Positions 16,663-28,352 of a DNA stretch of 46,046 nt are shown piece after piece. A program made the position numbers and the translations under genes. The notes below the pieces were generated by a model. It saw only the letters and a list, made by a program, of their open reading frames with translations. It searched no databases and was not told the origin of the DNA. Source of the DNA: Actinomycetes bacterium (lineage in GTDB: Bacteria; Actinomycetota; Acidimicrobiia; Acidimicrobiales; Bog-793); the NCBI GenBank assembly GCA_021798985.1, contig JAJZBI010000029.1, positions 1-46,046 of the forward strand. Reading direction: 5' to 3'. The stretch's first letter is position 1. The number at the start of each line of letters is the position of its first letter.

Positions 16663-17544
16663 ATGCCGGGCCGTCGCGCGTTGTTGCAATTGCTCGCTGA
16701 GGAAGCCACGTCGGAGCCCGTCACTGGGGTCCCCGACAACGAGGAGGACGAAACCATCCCCACCACGATGATCAGCGACGAGTCCAGCGAGCGTACCGGG
16801 GGCGGCCCTGATCTCATGCGCCTGTATCTCGACGACGTTGGGCGGTTCCCCCTACTCAGCGCCGAGCAGCAGGTCGCGCTCGCGCAACGCATCGAGCACG
16901 GCGACGAAGAGGCACGCGCCCAGATGATCGCCGCCAACCTGCGCCTCGTGGTCCACTGGGCCCGCCGCTACCAAGGGCGCGGCATCGATCTCGTCGACTT
17001 GGTTCAAGAGGGAGCCTTCGGGCTGATGCGTGCCGTCGAGAAGTTCGACTGGCGTCGGGGCTTCAAGTTCTCGACCTACGCCACGTGGTGGATCCGCCAG
17101 TCGCTCCAGCGCGCGGTGCAGGCCAAGGGGCGTGCCATCCGGCTGCCCGAGGACGCCGTGGCGGCCGAGGCGGCCGCTGAGCGCGAGGGCGACGACAGCC
17201 AGCCCCACCTGCCCCGTGTCGTCGCCAGCCTGGACCAGCCACTCGCCAGCGAGGCGACGGCGACGCTCGGCGACGTCATCGCCGGCGACCAGGAGGCAGT
17301 CGACGACGAGGTGACGCGGACGGTCTCCCTCCAGCGCCTCGAGGAGGCGATCTCGCGCCTCCCTGAGCTCGAGCGCTCGGTGGTGCGCCTGCGCTTCGGC
17401 CTGACCGGCCAGCCGCCCGCCTCGCTCGAGACGACGGCACGCACGCTCGGCATCGGCGTGCGCCGGGTCCGAAGCGTCGAGGCGGCCGCGCTCCGCTTCC
17501 TCGCCGAGCAGCCCGAGATCGGCGCGCTGCACCCGGCTGCCTGA
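16663..17544 (+). CDS. RNA polymerase sigma-70 factor, group 2-like
   Basis: A 293-residue sigma factor. Region 1.2 is at about 49-82 (DLMRLYLDDVGRFPLLSAEQQ). Region 2 follows with DLVQEGAFGLMRAVEKFDWRRG and the -10 recognition/melting helix FKFSTYATWWIRQSLQRAV. Regions 3 and 4 end with SLETTARTLGIGVRRVRSVEAAALRFL, a helix-turn-helix with a weaker match than in housekeeping sigma. The lack of a long region 1.1 and the short length suggest a non-essential alternative primary-type factor (HrdB/SigB relative), possibly for stress. ATG 16663 is preferred; a later ATG at 16768 would also keep all sigma regions. No anti-sigma gene is adjacent. Confidence 0.85.
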   Translation: MPGRRALLQLLAEEATSEPVTGVPDNEEDETIPTTMISDESSERTGGGPDLMRLYLDDVGRFPLLSAEQQVALAQRIEHGDEEARAQMIAANLRLVVHWARRYQGRGIDLVDLVQEGAFGLMRAVEKFDWRRGFKFSTYATWWIRQSLQRAVQAKGRAIRLPEDAVAAEAAAEREGDDSQPHLPRVVASLDQPLASEATATLGDVIAGDQEAVDDEVTRTVSLQRLEEAISRLPELERSVVRLRFGLTGQPPASLETTARTLGIGVRRVRSVEAAALRFLAEQPEIGALHPAA

Positions 17545-17565
17545 CCAAACGCGACTGCAAGCCCT

Positions 17566-17593
17566 GGGCGCCGGCCGGCTCACCGGCGCGCCC
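17566..17593. terminator. hairpin between convergent sigma and rluD genes
   Basis: GCGCCGG (17568-17574) pairs with CCGGCGC (17583-17589), with two more pairs after a one-base bulge and an 8-base loop. It lies in the 55-base gap between two convergent genes and could serve both. It has no U-tract. Confidence 0.4.
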
Positions 17594-17599
17594 GCGGGC

Positions 17600-18538
17600 T
17601 CACGAGCAGCGCGACAAGACGGCCTGAAGGTCTTCGGGCAGCGCCGCGGTGAAGACCATGGCCTCGCCGCTTCGCGGATGAATGAGCGAGAGCCGGGCGG
17701 CGTGCAGGAAAGGCCGCAGCAGGCTGAGTGATCGGGTCGTGCCCCCATAGCGGGCGTCCCCGGCCACTGGGTGGCCAATCGCGCCCAGGTGGACGCGGAT
17801 CTGGTGTGTCCTCCCGGTCTCCAGGCGCACCTCGAGCAGGCTCAAGGGGGCGGGCTCGTCGTAGCGGGCGAGCACGCGGTAGTGCGTGCGCGCCGGGCGG
17901 CCGTCGACCCGCACCGCCACCTTGGTGGGCACGCGCGTCGAGCGCCCGAGCGGTGCGTCGATCGTCCCCTCGTCGGCGCGCAGCTGGCCGAGCGCGAGCG
18001 CCTGGTAGGTCCGGCCCATCTCGCGGCGCTTCAGCTGGCCGGCGAGCGCCGCGTAGGCGTCGGCCGTGCGGGCCACGACGAGGAGGCCCGAGGTGTCCTT
18101 GTCGAGCCGGTGCACGAGCCCGGGCCGCTCCGGCGGCCAGAGACCGGCGGCGCTGAGGGCGCCGAGCTCGGGGAATCGGGCGAGCAGCCCTGCCGCGAGC
18201 GTGTGGTGGGGCTGGCCGGCGCCCGGATGCACGACGACGCCGGCGGGCTTGTCCACGACGACGAGGTCGTCGTCGGCGTAGACCACCGAAAAAGGGACCT
18301 CAGGGTCCGGCGCGAGCGACGCCGGCTCCGGTGAGGCGGGCGGAGCGTCGATCGCGAGCAGCTCGCCCTCGACGAGCCGCCGGCTGCGGCCGACGACGGC
18401 CCCGCCGACGCGCACGGCGCCTTGGGCGACGAGCGCCGCGGCCTCGGCACGCGAGCGCCCGGTGAGGAGCGCGACCGCCCGGTCGACGCGCTCGCCGGCG
18501 AGGCTGCCCGGCACTTCGACGGCACCGCGGTCGGTCAT
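17600..18538 (-). CDS. rluD: RluA-family pseudouridine synthase (RluD-like)
   Basis: A 312-residue tRNA/rRNA uridine isomerase. The N-terminal S4-type RNA-binding domain (ERVDRAVALLTGRSRAEAAALVAQGAVRVGG) is followed by the catalytic domain. It has VVDKPAGVVVHPG and the active-site segment LVHRLDKDTSGLLVVA (catalytic Asp), then LETGRTHQIRVHL. The S4 domain plus this arrangement fits RluD, which modifies helix 69 of 23S rRNA, though RluC-type specificity cannot be excluded. The ATG at 18538 overlaps the lspA stop by four bases (ATGA); lspA-rluD is a common actinobacterial pairing. Confidence 0.88.
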   Translation of the reverse strand: MTDRGAVEVPGSLAGERVDRAVALLTGRSRAEAAALVAQGAVRVGGAVVGRSRRLVEGELLAIDAPPASPEPASLAPDPEVPFSVVYADDDLVVVDKPAGVVVHPGAGQPHHTLAAGLLARFPELGALSAAGLWPPERPGLVHRLDKDTSGLLVVARTADAYAALAGQLKRREMGRTYQALALGQLRADEGTIDAPLGRSTRVPTKVAVRVDGRPARTHYRVLARYDEPAPLSLLEVRLETGRTHQIRVHLGAIGHPVAGDARYGGTTRSLSLLRPFLHAARLSLIHPRSGEAMVFTAALPEDLQAVLSRCS

Positions 18539-19038
18539 CGGGCCCCCCGGGTATGGCTGAACTCGCTGCGGGCAAGGCCGATGACGAGGACGACGCAACC
18601 ACAGACGATCGAGGAGTCCGCGACGTTGAAGGTCGGCCAGAAGCCGAGGTGGATGAAGTCGACCACGGCACCGTGGCGACCGCGAAAGAGCCGGTCGGCG
18701 AGGTTGCCGACGGCGCCGCCCAGCACGAGGCCGAGCCCGGTGGCAATGGTGTTGGACGGAGCGCCGCGAAGGAACCAGAAGACGACGACGATCAGGCCGA
18801 TGGCGACGAGGATGATCGGCAGGGTGTCCCCGGTCCCGAGCGAGAAGGCCACGCCCGAGTTGAAGGCGAGCTCAAGGGAGAGCGGGCCGATCAGGTGCAC
18901 CGGGCCAGAGCTCAGGTGGTCGACGGCAAGCGTCTTGGTCACCTGGTCAATGGCGACGATGACGGCGGCCACCGCCAGCGCGATCACCAGCCTCCGGCGC
19001 CGGGCCGACGCCTCGACGACGGGGCCGGGAGCGCTCAA
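18535..19038 (-). CDS. lspA: prolipoprotein signal peptidase (signal peptidase II)
   Basis: An inner-membrane aspartyl protease that cuts lipoprotein signal peptides. The 167 residues contain four membrane helices. The conserved segments are IDQVTK in the first helix, LELAFNSGVAFSL, GGAVGNLADRLFRG with the first catalytic Asp, and FNVADSSI with the second. The start is a TTG at 19038 in a TTGA overlap with the upstream TraR-like gene. This order gives traR-like, lspA, rluD in one unit. The small lipoprotein at 9068 is one candidate client. Confidence 0.9.
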   Translation of the reverse strand: MSAPGPVVEASARRRRLVIALAVAAVIVAIDQVTKTLAVDHLSSGPVHLIGPLSLELAFNSGVAFSLGTGDTLPIILVAIGLIVVVFWFLRGAPSNTIATGLGLVLGGAVGNLADRLFRGRHGAVVDFIHLGFWPTFNVADSSIVCGCVVLVIGLARSEFSHTRGAR

Positions 19039-20162
19039 CGGCGAGAGAGCCCGCCGTTCTTGCAGGCGATGCAGAGGCGGGCGAAGGGCAGCGCCTCGAG
19101 GCGGGGCTTGGTGATGAGCTCGCCGCAGTTCTCGCAGATCCCGTAGGTGCCCTGCTCGATCTTGGCGAGCGCGCGGTCGATCTCCTCGACGGCCGCGAGC
19201 GCCTGGGCCGACAGAGCGAGGTCGCGCTCGCGGTCCACCGTCGTCGTCCCACCCTCGCCGGACTCCTCGTCGAACTGCACGTCGCCCGGCTCGGCCTCGG
19301 CGACGAGCGCCTCCGCCTCCGCGCGCAGCGCGCGCGCCTGCTCGGCGTAGGTGCTGCGCTCGGCGAGCAGCGCCTCACGCTGTTGGGCAAGGAACTCGGT
19401 GTCCTTGGCGTAGGTCTCGCCGCTGCCGGCCCCGCCCTCACCTGCTGAGCGGCCACCGAGACGGCCGCCACCGAGACGGCCGCCGAGGCCTTTCGGCGCC
19501 GGAGGAACTGGCACGGGCTCGGACAAGGCGGAGCTGGCGGGGGCCGCGCCCACCGGAGCGGTGGCTGCCAGCTCGGGCCGGTGCTGGTCCTCGGGGCCTT
19601 CGGCCGGGACGAGCTTCTCCGCGGGCTCTGGGACTGGGGCCTTCTCGGACGCGTGCTGGTCTGCGGCTGCCTTGGCCGGGGCGTGCTGGTCTGCGGCTGC
19701 CTTGGCCGGGGCGTGCTTGTCGGCGGCTGCCTTGGCCGGGGCGTGCTGGTCGGCGGCCGACTTGGCCGCGGCGTGCTTCTCGGGCGCCGCCGCCTTGGCC
19801 GGCGCGTGCTTGTCCGCGGCCGCCTTGGCCGGCGCGTGCTTGTCCGCGGCCGCCTTGGCCGGGGCGTGCTTGTCGGCGGCCGCCTTGGCCGGCGCGTGCT
19901 TGTCCGCGGCGTGCTTCTCGGGCGCGGCCGCCTTGGCCGGCGCGTGCTTGTCCGCGGCGTGCTTGTCGGGCGCCGCCGCCTTGGCCGGCGCGTGCTTGTC
20001 CGCGGCGTGCTTGTCGGCGGCCGCCTTGGCCGGGGCCGCCTTGGCTCCGCTTGCCGTCGCCTTCACCGCCGCGGCCTTCGTGCTCGCCTTGGTGGCGGCC
20101 GCCTTCGACCCGGCAGTCTTCGCCGGGGTCGCGGCGCCGCTCGTGGTGCTGGTGCGAGGCAT
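19035..20162 (-). CDS. DksA/TraR-type zinc-finger protein with long repetitive N-terminal tail
   Basis: The C-terminal 120 residues are a DksA/TraR-type protein: a coiled coil (EFLAQQREALLAERSTYAEQARAL) and a four-cysteine finger with Cys343, 346, 364 and 367 (CENCGELITKPRLEALPFARLCIAC). Such proteins bind RNA polymerase secondary channels or act in general regulation; in actinobacteria the role is poorly known. The first 180 residues are unlike standard DksA: an Ala/Lys/His-rich tail with nine exact HAPAKAA units, resembling histone H1-like or HupB tails. Residues 185-240 are a Pro/Gly/Arg linker. The ATG at 20162 has GAAGGAG upstream, and a TATCGT box lies about 40 bases before the start. 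Confidence 0.85.
   Translation of the reverse strand: MPRTSTTSGAATPAKTAGSKAAATKASTKAAAVKATASGAKAAPAKAAADKHAADKHAPAKAAAPDKHAADKHAPAKAAAPEKHAADKHAPAKAAADKHAPAKAAADKHAPAKAAADKHAPAKAAAPEKHAAAKSAADQHAPAKAAADKHAPAKAAADQHAPAKAAADQHASEKAPVPEPAEKLVPAEGPEDQHRPELAATAPVGAAPASSALSEPVPVPPAPKGLGGRLGGGRLGGRSAGEGGAGSGETYAKDTEFLAQQREALLAERSTYAEQARALRAEAEALVAEAEPGDVQFDEESGEGGTTTVDRERDLALSAQALAAVEEIDRALAKIEQGTYGICENCGELITKPRLEALPFARLCIACKNGGLSRR
19655..20010 (-). repeat. in-frame tandem repeats encoding HAPAKAA units
   Basis: About 12 imperfect copies of a 27-48-base unit run inside the TraR-like gene, nine of them coding exactly HAPAKAA preceded by DK or DQ. The period varies because shorter DKHAA or APEKHAA pieces are inserted. 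Near-identity of neighbouring copies at the DNA level suggests recent slippage and a length that could vary between strains. Confidence 0.85.
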
Positions 20163-20254
20163 CCTTCGGTGGTCTCCTTCCCGAGGAAGTGCGCGACGAT
20201 AGCCGATGACCCTGAACGTCGGCGCGTCAGGGGCCTATTCCCGCGAGCGTCAGC

Positions 20255-20629
20255 TCAGCGCTGGCGACGCCCGTGGAGGTCGCGTCCCCCAACGCTCGCG
20301 CCGGCGCGCTCGATGGCCTCCTCGATCACCCGCGCCACGTGCGCCGGGTCGACCTCGCGGATACGGATGCGCTTGTCCCGGCGCATCTGCCCGCTCACGA
20401 GCTCGATGCGCGACCCGGGGACGTTGAAGAGCTCGGCGACGAGCGCGCACACCGCCGCGTTGGCGCGACCCTGCAACGGCGGCGCCGCCACCTTCACCTT
20501 GAGGGCATCGCCGTGCCGGCCCGTCACGGCGGCCCGGCCGGCACCCGGCTGGACGTGCAGGCGCAGGAGCACGTCGGCGGGCGCGGTGGCGTCGGCGCGC
20601 GCCTCGAGCTCGAACAGTTCTCCCGACAT
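20255..20629 (-). CDS. DUF167 / YggU family protein
   Basis: A 124-residue small alpha/beta protein. The family core is LRLHVQPGAGRAAVTGRHGDALKVKVAAPPLQGRANAAVCALVAELFNVPGSRIELVSG, with the conserved KVKV..PP..G.AN segment. The function is unknown in all bacteria. It is often found near YggT and division genes; here it is 4.3 kb away from yggT, across ileS. The ATG at 20629 is 8 bases after a TACAGT box on the same strand. Confidence 0.85.
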   Translation of the reverse strand: MSGELFELEARADATAPADVLLRLHVQPGAGRAAVTGRHGDALKVKVAAPPLQGRANAAVCALVAELFNVPGSRIELVSGQMRRDKRIRIREVDPAHVARVIEEAIERAGASVGGRDLHGRRQR

Positions 20630-20636
20630 GCCGGAA

Positions 20637-20643
20637 TACTGTA
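20637..20643. promoter_or_regulatory. shared divergent -10 element for the DUF167 gene and ileS
   Basis: The plus strand has TACTGT (20637-20642) 6 bases before the ileS ATG. The minus strand has TACAGT (20643-20638) 8 bases before the DUF167 ATG. The two boxes overlap by five bases in the near-symmetric heptamer TACTGTA. RNA started from either would be leaderless or nearly so. No good -35 is evident on either side. Confidence 0.5.
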
Positions 20644-20648
20644 GGGCA

Positions 20649-23924
<3,276 letters not shown>

Positions 23925-23935
23925 GCCGAGGACGC

Positions 23936-23950
23936 CGCGCCCCGGGCGCG
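23936..23950. terminator. small hairpin between convergent ileS and wag31
   Basis: CGCGCC and GGCGCG form a 6-base-pair stem with a 3-base loop in the 27-base gap between convergent genes. It is short but almost entirely G and C. Confidence 0.35.
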
Positions 23951-23951
23951 C

Positions 23952-24884
23952 TCAGGCACTCAGGCCACCGCCGGAGGGTCCCGGCAAGCCCCCGGGGCCG
24001 GGGAGGTCCGGAGGGTCGGGCACGAGGCCGAGGTCGCGCCCGTGCGCCCAGCGCTGCCACAGCTCCTCGGCGGGTGCCTCCTCGCCCTCGCCAGGCAGCG
24101 GCCGCACCTTGCCCGTGCTCGGCCCGGGGAAGCTGCCGCCGTACGCGCTGGCGGCGTCCTCGGCGATCTCCGCCTCGACGTCCGGCAGTGCCGTGCCCTG
24201 CTCGGCGCCAAGCGCCGGGCCGCCGGCCGGCGGGGCCGCCTGATCGAGTTCGGCCGGATCGGCCGGATTGTCGCTGCGCCGGTCGCCGGTGCTCGGCTCG
24301 GCGCGGCGGCCACCCAGCTGCTCAGAGACCGTGAGCGTGTCGCCGACCAGCTGGAGGGCGGAGGAGAGCGCCTCGGTGAGCCGCGCCCGCTCGCTCTCGA
24401 CGAGGCGAGCCAGGGTCGCCACCTCGCCCTCGAGGCGCTCGCGCTCGGTCCCGAGCTGGGCGATGCGGGTGTGCAGGTCCTGCTCGGCGTCGTCGCGGGT
24501 CCGGCGGGCGTGCTCCTCGGCCTGGCCGACGAGCGTCTCGGCCTCCCCGCGCGCCTCGGCGAGGATCTTTCCTGCTTCCTCGCGGGCCTCGGCGATGGCG
24601 AGGTCCGCGGTGCGCTGGGCGAGCACGAGGGTGCGGCGGATGGCGTCGTCGTCGAGCGCGTACTCATTGGGCGCGGGTGGCGGCGCGGGCGGAGGCGGCG
24701 GGGCGACCTCGGGCGGTGCCTGCTCGGCACGTGCCGCCCGCTCAGTGAGGCGCGCCATCTCGGCGCGCAGCTCATCGACGGCGACGGCGACCTTCTCGAG
24801 GAACTCGTCGACCTCGTCGGTGTCATAGCCGCGCAGGCGGTCCCGGAACTCGACCTCGCGCAGGACCTTGCCGGAGATCTCCAT
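23952..24884 (-). CDS. wag31: DivIVA/Wag31 polar growth and division-site protein
   Basis: A 310-residue coiled-coil protein that marks negatively curved membrane at poles and septa and recruits wall synthesis. The N-terminal lipid-binding domain reads REVEFRDRLRGYDTDEVDEFLEKV (residues 10-33). A Pro-rich insert (residues 61-72) follows, then long coiled coil from about 75 to 190. The last 110 residues are acidic, Pro/Gly-rich and probably disordered. It closes the division cluster after sepF and yggT, the usual actinobacterial order. A TAGCAT box 8 bases before the ATG suggests its own leaderless transcript. Confidence 0.88.
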   Translation of the reverse strand: MEISGKVLREVEFRDRLRGYDTDEVDEFLEKVAVAVDELRAEMARLTERAARAEQAPPEVAPPPPPAPPPAPNEYALDDDAIRRTLVLAQRTADLAIAEAREEAGKILAEARGEAETLVGQAEEHARRTRDDAEQDLHTRIAQLGTERERLEGEVATLARLVESERARLTEALSSALQLVGDTLTVSEQLGGRRAEPSTGDRRSDNPADPAELDQAAPPAGGPALGAEQGTALPDVEAEIAEDAASAYGGSFPGPSTGKVRPLPGEGEEAPAEELWQRWAHGRDLGLVPDPPDLPGPGGLPGPSGGGLSA

Positions 24885-24892
24885 GGGTCGCG

Positions 24893-24898
24893 ATGCTA
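24893..24898 (-). promoter_or_regulatory. -10 box before wag31
   Basis: TAGCAT on the minus strand ends 8 bases before the wag31 ATG at 24884, with no Shine-Dalgarno between them. It would give wag31 a transcript separate from the upstream division genes. Confidence 0.4.
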
Positions 24899-24948
24899 GC
24901 CCTGCCCCTCGAGAAGTCCGCGGATCCCGCCGCGCCGTGTCGGCGCGC

Positions 24949-25215
24949 TCAGATCACGCGGAGCACGCTGATCAGGATCTCGAGGGCGACGAAGACGACG
25001 ATGGGCGATAGGTCGATCGCCGAGGCGCCCCCCAAGGTGAGCGGCGGCAGCATCCGGCGGACTGGCACGAGCACCGGGTCCGTGATCGCCGCCAGGACGC
25101 GCACGACCCGGGCCATCGGCGACCAGGGGTTGATCGGGAACCAGGTGAGGACGATCCGGATCAGCAAGACGACGATGTAGGCCTGCAAGATGTCGACGAT
25201 GATGCGGACGATCAT
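24949..25215 (-). CDS. YggT family membrane protein
   Basis: An 88-residue inner-membrane protein with two membrane helices (residues 3-25 and 65-85). Between them is the family signature VLTWFPINPWSPMARVVRVLAAITDPVLVPVRRMLPP. Members cluster with division genes (YlmG/SepF region) and are linked to septum positioning or osmotic tolerance; the mechanism is unknown. It lies 42 bases after sepF and 64 before wag31. Confidence 0.85.
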   Translation of the reverse strand: MIVRIIVDILQAYIVVLLIRIVLTWFPINPWSPMARVVRVLAAITDPVLVPVRRMLPPLTLGGASAIDLSPIVVFVALEILISVLRVI

Positions 25216-25257
25216 CGCCGGCCCCCTCTCAGCGTCGCGGCACCCACTCCGGCGGGC

Positions 25258-25773
25258 CTAGGAGTGGAACAGCCCGCGCTCTTGCAGGCGCTGGCGCTCT
25301 TCGGCGGACACCTCGACGTTCGAGGGTGTGAGGAGGAAGACCTGGTCGGCGACCTTCTCCATCGCGCCGCCGAGAGCGTAGGTGAGCCCGGAGCAGAAGT
25401 CGATCATCCGCCGGGCGAGGTCGCGCTCGCTCGCTTGGAGGTTGACGATCACCGGGTTGGACTGCTTGATCAGGTCGCCGATCTCCTGGGCGTCGGCGAA
25501 GCGGGCGGGGATCACGACCTGGGGCTTGGCGTTACGGCTCGGCACGAGCGGGCGGACGATCGCCCGCTGGGTTGCCTCCGGGCGCGGCTCTTCGCGCGGC
25601 AGCGGCCGCAGGGTGCTCGACGGCGGGGGGTCGAAGTCGTGCTCGACGTAGCCGCCGGCGACCGCCCGCGGCGCGGGGAGGTCGTCGGCGTCCTCGTACT
25701 CGTCGTAGAGCTCGTCCTCATCGACGTCTTTCAGCCCGAGATAGGCGAGCATCTTGTCTACGAACGTTGCCAT
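25258..25773 (-). CDS. sepF: cell division protein SepF
   Basis: A 171-residue FtsZ membrane anchor. Residues 1-14 (MATFVDKMLAYLGL) form the N-terminal amphipathic membrane helix. An acidic Pro-rich linker follows to about residue 82, and then the SepF core, with QVVIPARFADAQEIGDLIKQSNPVIVNL and IDFCSGLTYALGGAMEKVADQVFLLTP. In actinobacteria lacking FtsA, SepF is the main FtsZ tether; it binds the FtsZ C-terminal peptide, which is intact here. AGGAGG precedes the ATG by six bases, and an AGAATAGGGA stretch above it could be a promoter. Confidence 0.93.
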   Translation of the reverse strand: MATFVDKMLAYLGLKDVDEDELYDEYEDADDLPAPRAVAGGYVEHDFDPPPSSTLRPLPREEPRPEATQRAIVRPLVPSRNAKPQVVIPARFADAQEIGDLIKQSNPVIVNLQASERDLARRMIDFCSGLTYALGGAMEKVADQVFLLTPSNVEVSAEERQRLQERGLFHS

Positions 25774-25793
25774 CCAAGCCTCCTTCGGCGTCC

Positions 25794-26549
25794 CTATTCT
25801 GGCATCTCAGCGGCCGAAGGGCGGGCATCCCCACGCGCCGCTGGGTCGCGGGGCGGTCGCGGGCCGAACAGCGCCGTGCCGAGGCGCACCGTCGTCGCCC
25901 CGGCGGCCACGGCGAGCTCGAAGTCCCCGCTCATGCCCATCGAGCGCTCGGCGAGCCCGAGGTCGTCGGCGAGCCGAGCCACCTGGGCAAAGGCGGCCGC
26001 GCTCGCCGCCCGGTCGTCCTGCACGCCGATCGTCATCAGGCCCTCGACCCGAAGCTCGAGGCGCGACAGGGCGCGCACGAGCTCGGGCACGGCCGATGGC
26101 GCCACCCCGCCGCGCTCGGCCCGCCCGGTGAAGTCCACCTCGACCAGCACGCGGGCACCCGGAGCGAGGCGGGCGATCCGCTCGCCCTCGGCCAGGCGGT
26201 CCACGCCCTCGAAGCGGGCGACCAAGGGGGCGAGGCGCCCGACCTTGTTCTGCTGGATTGCCCCGAGGAAATGCCAGGACACCGCCGCCGTCGGATCGAG
26301 CCCAGCCAGGCGGTTGGCCTTGGCGACGAGCTCGTCGGCGTAGTTCTCCCCGATCGCGACGAGGCCGAGCGCGAGCGCGACCCGCACCGCGGCGAGCCCG
26401 AGGCCCTTGGTGACCGCCATCACCGACACCCGCGCCGCGTCGTCGCCCGCCGCCGCCAGGCGGCGGCGAAGCGCGGCGAGGCGCGCCGCCACGACAGCGA
26501 GCTCCTCCTCGCGCACGTCCTCGCCGCAAAAGGGCGCCGTAGCGCTCAC
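25794..26549 (-). CDS. YggS family PLP homeostasis protein
   Basis: A 251-residue fold type III PLP-binding protein (PLPBP). The PLP lysine is in SVMAVTKGLGLAAV. The barrel holds IGENYADELVAKA, WHFLGAIQQNKVGRL, and the C-terminal phosphate site SMGMSGDFELAVAAGATTVRLGTALFG. It buffers free PLP and supports amino-acid balance rather than catalysis. The start is a GTG at 26549 in a GTGA overlap with the pgeF stop, and the ftsZ-pgeF-yggS-sepF order is classical. Confidence 0.9.
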   Translation of the reverse strand: MSATAPFCGEDVREEELAVVAARLAALRRRLAAAGDDAARVSVMAVTKGLGLAAVRVALALGLVAIGENYADELVAKANRLAGLDPTAAVSWHFLGAIQQNKVGRLAPLVARFEGVDRLAEGERIARLAPGARVLVEVDFTGRAERGGVAPSAVPELVRALSRLELRVEGLMTIGVQDDRAASAAAFAQVARLADDLGLAERSMGMSGDFELAVAAGATTVRLGTALFGPRPPRDPAARGDARPSAAEMPE

Positions 26550-27271
26550 TCGCGCCAGCACACGAGCGCGTGGCGCTCGGTCGCGGCCTGCGCCCGGTGC
26601 GAGTACCAGCGCCCACCGCAGGCGCTGCAGCCTCCGAGCGGCCGCGGCGCGTCCACGCCGACGCGTCCAAGCGCCGCGGAGAGCGCCACGGACAGATCAA
26701 GGGCGTCCTCGCCGCTCGCGCTCGTCCCGAGCACCGCCGCGCCGTAGCGCGAGGCGAGCGGCGCCGCGTCGCTGCGGTGGAAGGGGTAGCACTCGACGTG
26801 GACGAAGGCGGACACGACCGCGTCGAGGTGGCTGGCGCCGAGGTCACCGAGCCGCTCGACGGTCGCCTCGACGATACCGGCGACGAGGCCCCGCCAGCCG
26901 GCGTGGACGACGCCGAACACGCCCTCGGGGCTCGACAGGCCGAGCAGTGGGCAGTCAGCCCCGAGCACGGCGAGCGCCACGTCCCCGCGGCACGACACCA
27001 GGGCGTCCGCCTCCTCATCGAGCGGGCCGGCCGGGGCGTCGATCACGAGCACCCGCGCCCCGTGCACCTGGCGCACCATGGTCCAGGGCCGCGCGACGAG
27101 CTCGAGGTGGCGCGCCGGCGTCGCCGCCGGCCGCGCGCCGCGCACCGACAGGTCCCCCTCGGCCGTGCTGGTCGCCAGGGCGACGACGCCCCCGGCGAGG
27201 TGGGCCCGGCCGGACCCAAGCGCGCTCAGCGGCTCAGCGGAGGAACGAGGGGACGTCGAAGTCGTCGTCAC
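26546..27271 (-). CDS. pgeF: PgeF/YfiH (DUF152) laccase-domain protein
   Basis: A purine nucleoside phosphorylase-like, metal-binding protein; the E. coli homologue edits peptidoglycan precursors that carry Ser instead of Ala. Conserved ligands are in [21 protein letters not shown] (Cys) and [14 protein letters not shown] (His). The last part is degenerate but ends in [12 protein letters not shown]. The start is uncertain: no ATG occurs near the expected position, and the first credible codon is the GTG at 27271, which overlaps the ftsZ end by 38 bases in another frame. A CTG or an internal start is also possible. Confidence 0.82.
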   Translation of the reverse strand: MTTTSTSPRSSAEPLSALGSGRAHLAGGVVALATSTAEGDLSVRGARPAATPARHLELVARPWTMVRQVHGARVLVIDAPAGPLDEEADALVSCRGDVALAVLGADCPLLGLSSPEGVFGVVHAGWRGLVAGIVEATVERLGDLGASHLDAVVSAFVHVECYPFHRSDAAPLASRYGAAVLGTSASGEDALDLSVALSAALGRVGVDAPRPLGGCSACGGRWYSHRAQAATERHALVCWRE

Positions 27272-28352
27272 CAAGGTCGAGGTCGTCGCCGCCGACGGAG
27301 AAGACATCGACCTCCGGTGCCCGCTCGGACTCGCCGCCCTGGGCGGCCGCCGGCTCGCTTCCCGGCTCGTCGCGCCGGCGCGCGGCTGGGCGCTCTGCGC
27401 CCTCGAAGCGGTCGAAGCCGGCCGCGATCACCGTCACGCGCACGCTCTCGCCGAGCGACTCGTCGATGACGCTGCCGAAGATGATGTTGGCGTCAGGGTG
27501 GGCGTGGGAGTGGATCTCCTCGGCCGCCTCGTTCACCTCGAGCAGGCCGAGGCTCGGGCCGCCGGCGATGTTGAGCAGGATGCCCCGGGCCCCCTCGATC
27601 GACGCCTCGAGCAGCGGGCTCGTGATGGCGTGGCGAGCGGCGTTCAGCGCCCGGTTGTCCCCCGAGGCCGTGCCGATGCCCATGATCGCCGTCCCGGCGT
27701 TCTGCATCACCGTCTTCACGTCGGCGAAGTCGGTGTTGATGATGCCCGGCACGTTGATGAGGTCGGTGATCCCCTGGACTCCGTGCAGGAGCACCTCGTC
27801 GGCCATCTTGAAGGCGTCGACCATCGAGGTCTTGGCGTCCGCCAGGGTCAACAGGCGTTCGTTGGGGATGATGATCAGGGTGTCGACCTTCTCCTTCAGG
27901 CGCTGGATGCCGCCCTCGGCCTGCACCGAGCGCCGCCGGCCCTCGAAGGCGAACGGGCGCGTCACGACCCCGATGGTGAGCGCACCGAGGCCCTTCGCGA
28001 TCTCGGCGATCACCGGTGCCGCGCCGGTCCCGGTCCCGCCGCCCTTGCCGGCGGTGATGAAGACCATGTCGGCGCCCTTCAGGACCTCTTCGATCTCCTC
28101 GAGGTGCTCCTCAGCCGCCGCCCGGCCGACCTCGGGATCGCTCCCGGCGCCGAGGCCACGGGTCAGCTGGCGGCCGATGTCGAGCTTGATGTCGGCCTCG
28201 CTCATCAACAAGGCCTGGGCATCGGTGTTGACCGCGACGAACTCGACGCCCTTCAGACCGGCGTCGATCATGCGGTTCACCGCGTTCACCCCGGCGCCAC
28301 CGACGCCGACCACCTTGATGAGAGCGATGAAGTTCTGCGCTGCGGCCGTCAT
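27234..28352 (-). CDS. ftsZ: cell division GTPase FtsZ
   Basis: A 372-residue tubulin homologue that forms the division ring. The nucleotide-binding loops are [16 protein letters not shown] (13-28) and the tubulin signature GGGTGTG (104-110). The T7 catalytic loop includes DFADVKTVM. The variable linker is at about 318-355, and the end is DFDVPSFLR, the conserved peptide that binds SepF and FtsW. The ATG at 28352 follows GGAAGG. The 214-base gap to ftsQ is the only long one in the cluster, so ftsZ probably has its own promoter there, but I found no convincing box. Confidence 0.96.
   Translation of the reverse strand: MTAAAQNFIALIKVVGVGGAGVNAVNRMIDAGLKGVEFVAVNTDAQALLMSEADIKLDIGRQLTRGLGAGSDPEVGRAAAEEHLEEIEEVLKGADMVFITAGKGGGTGTGAAPVIAEIAKGLGALTIGVVTRPFAFEGRRRSVQAEGGIQRLKEKVDTLIIIPNERLLTLADAKTSMVDAFKMADEVLLHGVQGITDLINVPGIINTDFADVKTVMQNAGTAIMGIGTASGDNRALNAARHAITSPLLEASIEGARGILLNIAGGPSLGLLEVNEAAEEIHSHAHPDANIIFGSVIDESLGESVRVTVIAAGFDRFEGAERPAARRRDEPGSEPAAAQGGESERAPEVDVFSVGGDDLDLGDDDFDVPSFLR

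Noticed and set aside
19655-20010. Repeats that might look like a CRISPR array
   Set aside because: They are in frame, have no unique spacers of fixed length, and code for HAPAKAA units.
20630-20648. T-box riboswitch upstream of ileS
   Set aside because: Only 19 bases separate the divergent start codons, too short for the structure, and no specifier or T-box sequence is present.
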